64,000 bases of DNA from Exophiala sp. HKRS030. Taxonomy: Eukaryota; Ascomycota; Eurotiomycetes; Chaetothyriales; Herpotrichiellaceae. The notes beneath the pieces were generated by a model. The model was not told the origin of the DNA, searched no databases, and saw only the letters and a program-made list of their open reading frames with translations. The stretch lies in NCBI GenBank assembly GCA_023897205.1, contig JAHWDD010000033.1:62001-126000 (forward strand). Reading direction: 5' to 3'. A program made the position numbers and the translations under genes. Below, in pieces: positions 57,773 to 64,000 of this stretch (positions are counted from its first letter, which is position 1; every line of letters begins with the position of its first letter).

Positions 57773-59243
57773 GGATGACTTGTACAGCACGATACGATGA
57801 TGAATTGCATGCATTTGACGGGTGTTTGAAATGAATAGATGTCGTACTGCATTAAAGAAACGTTGCTTCTATAGTGTTGCAATCTATAATAACATGTGGG
57901 GAGACACCACATCTGACTTAAATTGTCGCTGACTTGTTGCGGGGATGATACAAACTGGGCCCCATCTTGTGAATGCGCTGGACTAGGTGTGGCTGCGACC
58001 ATGAGTGAATGGAATTGACGCTGACCTGACGCTGACGCGGAGTTAGGATGTTCGCACGGAGGCACTCGTAAGAGGAGAGGTTGGTACAGATTCTCACGAT
58101 GCGTACGGACTCGGTGGTCCGTAGCTCAAAGGGGCCACCTCCGTCGAATAGCGAGACCTTGAATCTTGGAGCACCCTAGTTACTACGGAGTAGTTAGTAT
58201 CGACTCGGTACTGGCTGGTGCTTGTCCTTGCGTAGTGGTTGTGGTTGTGATTGTGCCTGTGCCTGTGCTTGTGCATATAATGGCCGGGGACCCCAAGTTA
58301 TCAAAATGGAAGGTTAACACGTGGCAGCAGAGGTTAATAGGCTCCTTGGGTACGGAGTAGTTGGAGGTTTGGATCTAAGCCTGAAGAAATGGCTGAGAGT
58401 GGCCACGAGTGGCCACGAGTGGCCAAGAGGACAGGCTGTTTAGGCTCGGATATAACCTCATTCCGGCCCAGGGTAGGAACCCGCGGACGCTAAATAGATG
58501 CTTGGGTGAATCCGACACCCCTAAGTGGCTTAACTAACCTAATTGATGGGTGCCCTACGACGCCCATGCACGAGCCCCAACCCCCTCATCAACGTCTCTG
58601 ACAACCCCCCCTTCCCCCCGAGCCCCTTGCAGCCTGGCGTCAAGTTTTTAGTCTTTACTGCCGCGTGGTGTTTGCGAATAATGGCACGGAGGATCAAGTG
58701 CTTTAGTACTAATTAGGCTACTAGCCTCCACATTAGGTAGTTAGTGACTTAAGTCCCTAGTTACGGTGGTTAGTGGCATCCCTCGGGCATGACGGTTTAT
58801 ACTCCACTGTTATCTTGTTCCCTGTTAGGTGCCTGGTAAGCCCTGCAGTGCCTGCAAATCTTGGTATCTGTCGCTAACTTGAACATCGCCAACCTCACAG
58901 GAAAAGTACCCCGTCGGCGTCCTGCACTCGCTACTCCGTAAACTTCATCACAACTGCAACCAAGGAGACAGATCTCTCTCTTTTGCACCATTACGATATA
59001 TTTTTGTTCTCTCTCTCTGGAACATCTGCACCCTCTCCATTCGTTACTTGCCCCAGACCTTGGTCACTGTCTATCCAATCCTGAAATCTCTCCCTCGTCA
59101 CATTCAGCAGCAGGCCTGCTTACTGAGACACTGGGCAGCTCGCCTAATCCGCCAACTCCGTCATCCCCAGAATCAGAATCCCAGACACATGCCTGCCTCA
59201 AGATCGAAATGGTCTAGCACCCTCTGCCTCGCAATCAGCAGTC
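57773..59243. other. Intergenic, promoter of the Sec7 gene
   Basis: 1.5 kb, no gene supported. It holds three TACGGAGTA/TACTCCGTA 9-mers (58184, 58351, 58932), a TGTGCC-type hexamer run near 58252-58273, and a 10-bp tandem repeat at 58397-58428. Confidence 0.55.
58397..58428 (+). repeat. Tandem 10-bp repeat (GAGTGGCCAC)
   Basis: About three copies; the last ends GAGTGGCCAA. Confidence 0.7.
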
Positions 59244-62200
59244 ATGCCATTGAAGGCTCTCTTCTCCTCTCTCCCTTCCTCAGACAAACGTCACCTTCGC
59301 CATAGCAGTATCATAGAGAGCATCCCACAGACTTCCGATGGCACACCCCCACGAGCTCGCAACCGGGGTGACTCGCTCAAGAGATTGAGCCTGGGTCTCT
59401 CACGTACGAATGAAGACACATTTCCACCATTTTTCACACATGAGCCTGAGGAAATGTATTTTCCCCGGCCCTCCGTCAGCCACGAACCCAATCCCGTCTC
59501 TTCAACACCTCCTATATTAGCTCGCAAGAGCCGTGAAGATGCTCCCGTCGAGCCTTCTCAGAGCCTTGCAGTGGACGATCTACCTCTTCCGAACCCCAAG
59601 AGATTCTCCTTACTTGGACTCCGACATGCTTCAGACCCTCAGTTGTCCACGAGATTCCGGCAGGATTCTTCAAAGCCTGATAAGGCGATTGCGCGTGAGT
59701 GTCAAGCCTTGATCGCATGCTCATGTCTCTCTTTTCTCTAATCTGTGTTCAGCCCCGAAAATCATTACCACCGCACCCACTTCGAGCGAAATGGACGATA
59801 CTGTAACACGACTTCCCAAACGAAAGTTCTTCCCCAGGTCTACCAGTCCATTCAGAAAGACTCAGATTTCTCGACATGAAGCTATTGAGCCTGCACATGG
59901 AGGCGGGAAACAGACCGAGTCAGGAGGTGGACGTACATCGACTTCAGCGAGGTTCTCCCAGGACAACACTTCCTTTGAACGGTTACCACGAGCCAAGATG
60001 ATCAATGGCGGGAATGGGCCTCCGCCTTACGGTGACGAGACCTCATCTTCATTGGCGATTCCGTTCACTCGATTATCAGACTCGTCTCGGTCAGATGACA
60101 GTTCTGGTGATCATGTCTATGCCAAAACGACCACCACTCATACCATATCGACTACCACCACATTCTTCAAGCTGAAAAGACGTAAGAAGGACAAAGGACC
60201 GCTTTTTCCACTACCTGAAAAGTTCTCGACTCCGGCATCTGGCCGTACCAGCACATCTCATCTCAGCCAAGAGCCGACCACGTCAAGAAGATCAATATCC
60301 CCAAGCAGGAAATCAACGACCGCTATTAGGTTTGATACACAACCCAGTAGGCAAGACTCGGCTGAGCCTTCGCCCACACAATCTGCTGTTGCTTTGACAA
60401 ACGCTCCGTTTGGCTCACCTGGCCCGACCATGGTACGTCAGGACTCGCAGTGGTCAAACCACTCTGGTCATTCGACTCCCTCCGTCACTTTGATTCCTCC
60501 ACGTATGGGAGCAAGAGGCAGGTCGTCTACTCTGAACTCAATGGGTCGTTCATCCGAGAAGCTGTTCGATTCGATCCCACAAACTGCATCTGCCAGAACA
60601 TCAACCTCGACCAGTGGAAGACGAAGTTTTGGCGATCTACTGTCATTGCCACAGCGGCTTCGACAAAATTCTGCACCACCTACTCGTCATGGAGCTGCAA
60701 ATACCCCCAGCACGCCAGGATCCAAGTCAAATTCATTACAGATTCCGAGAGAGCCTGAACCCGAGCGAGTCTATCCAAAACGTGAGGATGGCGATACCCC
60801 CGCGAGCTATTTGGAGAAACTGGAGGCGGCAGTTCCGAGAGGATCTATGGCAACGATTCTTTGCAAGAGTGCGGATGACTTTTGCAAGACCTGTCTTCGG
60901 AAATACATGCGTGGATTTTCTTATTTCGGAGATTCTATCGACATGGCGATCCGCAAGATGCTGATGGAAGTCGAATTGCCCAAGGAGACCCAACAGATCG
61001 ATCGATTATTGGCTGGGTTTGCTGATAGATACTACGAATGCAACCCGGGTATCTTCGCGTCGACTGATGAGACTTCATATGTGGCATTTTCTATTCTTCT
61101 TCTGCATTCTGATGCACATAACAAAAACAACAAACGAAAAATGCAGAAGCAAGATTATGTCAAGAATACTCAGCAAGGTCAAGTGCAAATTGCCAGTGAC
61201 ATTCTGGAATGCTTTTTCGACAATATCTGCTACACTCCGTTTATTCATTTCGATGATGAAGTTGCTATCAATAGCCATAGGCTTGCGGCTCCAAAGCCAA
61301 GAAAGAGTTTGATCAAGACGAAAAGTCTCGAAAGTCTAAGGGGCCAAATCGATCCGTACACACTTCTCCTAGACAACAAGCTTGACATTTTGCGACCGCC
61401 GTTGAAAGAGGTTATGGATACCGAAGATCACTACAGTTCAACAGGAACGCTAGGAACTCTTGACACGACTGAACCATCGAAAGCCTTTTTACACTCATCA
61501 GTCCTGCAGATTGTTTCGGCAAGGTCTAGGCCGGATGCTTTTCTTTCTCAAGCAACAATCACCAACCCTGGAGAAGCACAGGTTGGCCTCGTCAGTATCA
61601 AGGTCGCCAAGGTGGGCTTACTGTGGCGAAAAGATCCTAAAAAGAAGAAGGCTAAGAGACCCTGGCAAGAATGGGGAGCAATTCTTACGGACTCCAAGCT
61701 ATACTTTTTTAAAGATGTCGGCTGGGTCAAAAAGTTGATGTTCCAGTATGAATCACACGGCAAGAGCGGCAACAAGACCGGTCCGTTGATCTTCAAACCC
61801 CCATTGTCAAGCTTCGAACCTGATGCGCTGATGTCGATGGATGATGCTGTCGCATTGATGGATTCGAGTTACAAGAAGCACAAGAATGCTTTTGTTTTCA
61901 TCAAACACGGTGGATTTGAAGAGGTGTTTCTGGCCAATACCGAACAAGAGATGAACGACTGGATCGGGAAGCTGAACTACGCAGCCACTTTTCGCAGTGC
62001 CGGAGTCAGAATGCGTGGCCTTTTGGGCCAGACTTACGAAGGACGTCATCTCGTTCGTAAGAACTCGGACTTTTCGGTGAAAAGCGGTGAGACGCCGATG
62101 CAGACACCTCAGAAAGACAAAAAGGTCGACCCTCAGCTAGCATGGGAAATCATGTTCTACAGGCGACAATTGATCAATGAAAAGATCAGTGATTTCGATG

Positions 62201-63465
62201 AGAAGATCGCTGCAGCTCAGAAGGAATTGGATCAACTGCTACGGAATGCTCGTCACCTGCAGGTTCTATCACCAATTCAACAGAAAACCCGTGAAGTTCT
62301 TGTGCTTGCTGCAGGTCGCATGTCAGCCAAATTGAAGTGGACCAGGGTTGAACTTTGGCGGGCACGAACTCATCGAGACATTTTGATGAGGGATCTGGAA
62401 CAAGAAGGTGTCACTGCGTTTCCAGCACCGAGACTCTCAACGACGTCTACGCCACAGAAGACGACGCCGTTGAAGACATCGCAACAGAATTTGGCACGGA
62501 CTGTGACAGATACTACTTATCTGACCCTTTCACCAATCAGCGCGACGTCTTCTAGACCTTCAAATATACTCGAGAAATCAAGATCGACCGACACTGAGAG
62601 TACTCGCCCATTTCCCGATCCCAGTAGTACCTTGGACTTGCCATCAACTGCCAGTCCATCGCTCGCGGGTGACCGATCATCAAGGCGTGGCAGCACACAG
62701 GATTCACATTCTCTCCTTCACCAGGCATCAGTTGTTGGCTCTCAGCATAGTCGAGAGAATAGCCGACCAACTCAGGTGACGGATGAGGCTGAAGAACAAG
62801 TTTTACGTGAAGCCGGCTTGATTGGTATCGATGGCGCAGTTCCCAAAGACAAACGCCCAGAGACTAGTGAATCAGACCGTGATAGAATACCAAAGTTCAA
62901 TCTACCTGGTGAATTGTCAAAGGGAGGTAGCGTCAGACGTCTCCATCGAAGTTTGAGAGAGGCACATCTTCCTCATTCGGTGCATCATCACTCTCCTAGT
63001 ATTCATCGACATAGGAAAGGAAAAGAATCTGGATCAAGTGTTACTGGTACCGAAGATGGTGGAAAGTCTATCAACAGTGAAGCGGAAGAATTGAAGCGGG
63101 GAACTGGCAGTTTCATTCTACATGGTAAAAAGGCATCTGTCATCACGGTTTCATCGGACTGGCAAACAATGTCCGCAGAAGAGAGAATGCGTCTGAGAGC
63201 AAGTATGACTGGAGAAGCGAAACCTGACACCATACCAGATGATGGAGAGACTGTAGAAGAAACTGCAAGCATTCTTTCTGCACCAAGTCAAGATCTTCAT
63301 GAGAAAACGACAATCTCAAGCAGGAAGCATAGCATCGCCACGACAGTTGGGGAACATTTTGTAGATGCTGAAACGGGTGAAGTTGACGAAGATGATGATG
63401 ACGATGATGGTAGCAGCTACCAGGAGGTGAAATCTGTAAAGGATATGGATGTGGAGAAGAAATGA
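59244..63465 (+). CDS. Sec7-PH guanine nucleotide exchange factor for Arf GTPases (Yel1-like)
   Basis: Exons 59244-59694 and 59753-63465 give 1387 residues. The first 480 residues are Ser/Thr/Pro-rich and probably disordered. The Sec7 domain spans about 490-660: ATILCKSADDFCKTCLRKYM, then SIDMAIRKMLMEVELPKETQ, where the Glu of PKETQ is the catalytic finger, then QQIDRLLAGFADRYYECNPG and FSILLLHSDAHNKN. A PH domain follows (about 760-905, GLLWRKDPKKKKAKRPWQEW to NTEQEMNDWIGKLNYAA), then a coiled segment (AWEIMFYRRQLINEKISDFD, then AAQKELDQLL) and a long polar tail with an Asp run (EDDDDDDG). This order matches yeast Yel1, the Arf3 exchange factor at the plasma membrane, acting in polarity and endocytosis. 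Yel1 identity rests on domain order; the Sec7-PH call is firm. Confidence 0.92.
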
Positions 63466-64000
63466 GCTGGGTTTCGGGTATCACCAACTTCTAACGTCGA
63501 ATGTGTCGACGATGAGACAGTTTTATGACCATTCTTTCTAGAGCTCTTTTTGGCGGCATCGCGAGATACACGGTAAGGGATGATGGGTGTGTATTAGGCA
63601 CAACGGCGATCGGTTTGTGGCGTACAATGATAAGGCCAAGGGATTCTCTTAAAGCAATCGGTAGAATTCAAAATGGGAGAAATGATATGGTTTTGGGGAT
63701 GTATTCTGTCCAAATTAGACCTAGGCTTTGATTAACTATCTCTGAGTAGGGAAATTTAGCCTTTAGATGACACCTGGGATGAGATAGATCAAAAGTGTTT
63801 GGCGTCTATATTCCGATCTTTGTGTTTTATGTGTAGAGTGTATTTTGCATTGCTAACTACCAGCGCCGCCGAATGGGACGAGGTGAGTAGTTAGCACTCG
63901 GCCGCGGCCGCCTCCGAAGTCTTTGACTCTAATTCTCAAGAAGAGAGCTCGCGATTGACGCCGTCTCTATACCTCGCTATCGCTGCCCACCTGCGGTCGG
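63466..64000. other. 3' flank of the Sec7 gene, window end
   Basis: No gene supported. A GC-rich GGCCGCGGCCGCC lies at about 63901-63913. Confidence 0.5.

Noticed and set aside
1..64000. CRISPR arrays, rRNA and bacterial operon features
   Set aside because: None present; the gene structure is eukaryotic throughout.

Overview
The window is nuclear DNA of a filamentous ascomycete (Pezizomycotina). The evidence is the gene content (Zn2Cys6 transcription factors, many MFS permeases, a HET-domain protein, FACT subunit Pob3, a Caf120/Skg3-like PH protein, a Sec7-PH Arf exchange factor), many short 45-104 nt introns with GTANGT-type donors and CTAAC/CTGAC-type branch sites, and single-gene transcription units. 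I cannot fix the order; nothing here identifies a species. No tRNA, rRNA, CRISPR array or intact transposon was found.

Layout. 1-13 kb is accessory: the C-terminal end of a Zn2Cys6 regulator, a 14-TM drug/toxin-efflux-type MFS gene with two NIT4-like palindromes upstream, a probable broken small gene (3.1 kb), a Dal5-like anion permease, a Gre2-like ketoreductase, a monocarboxylate-type MFS transporter with a 13-nt exon, and an NmrA-like reductase. 13-19.4 kb is a gene desert. 19.4-28 kb holds a Baeyer-Villiger monooxygenase divergent from an SDR dehydrogenase, then a NirA-like Zn2Cys6 regulator and a sugar-type MFS transporter. This looks like a small catabolic or tailoring module in which the SDR makes a ketone and the BVMO converts it to an ester or lactone. 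28-34 kb holds an orphan one-TM protein, a decayed SnoaL-like gene and an acidic protein of unknown function. 35-39 kb is core (POB3, a small Zn2Cys6 factor). 39.5-50.4 kb is accessory again: a HET-domain gene, a Zn2Cys6 regulator, a family III CoA-transferase and an isoflavone-reductase-like NmrA protein. 50-64 kb is core, with two long signalling/trafficking genes separated by long intergenic regions rich in a repeated TACGGAGTA/TACTCCGTA 9-mer.

Two points stand out. First, four genes (SDR, the 32.7 kb gene, HET, Caf120-like) each lose frame at a run of exactly four G or C, where one more identical base would rejoin the two conserved reading frames. One is a conserved housekeeping-type gene, so a homopolymer undercall in the assembly is at least as likely as real mutation. 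Second, the POB3 start codon appears to be split by an intron (AT|G). Exon boundaries throughout were inferred by eye from splice signals, frame and family conservation.
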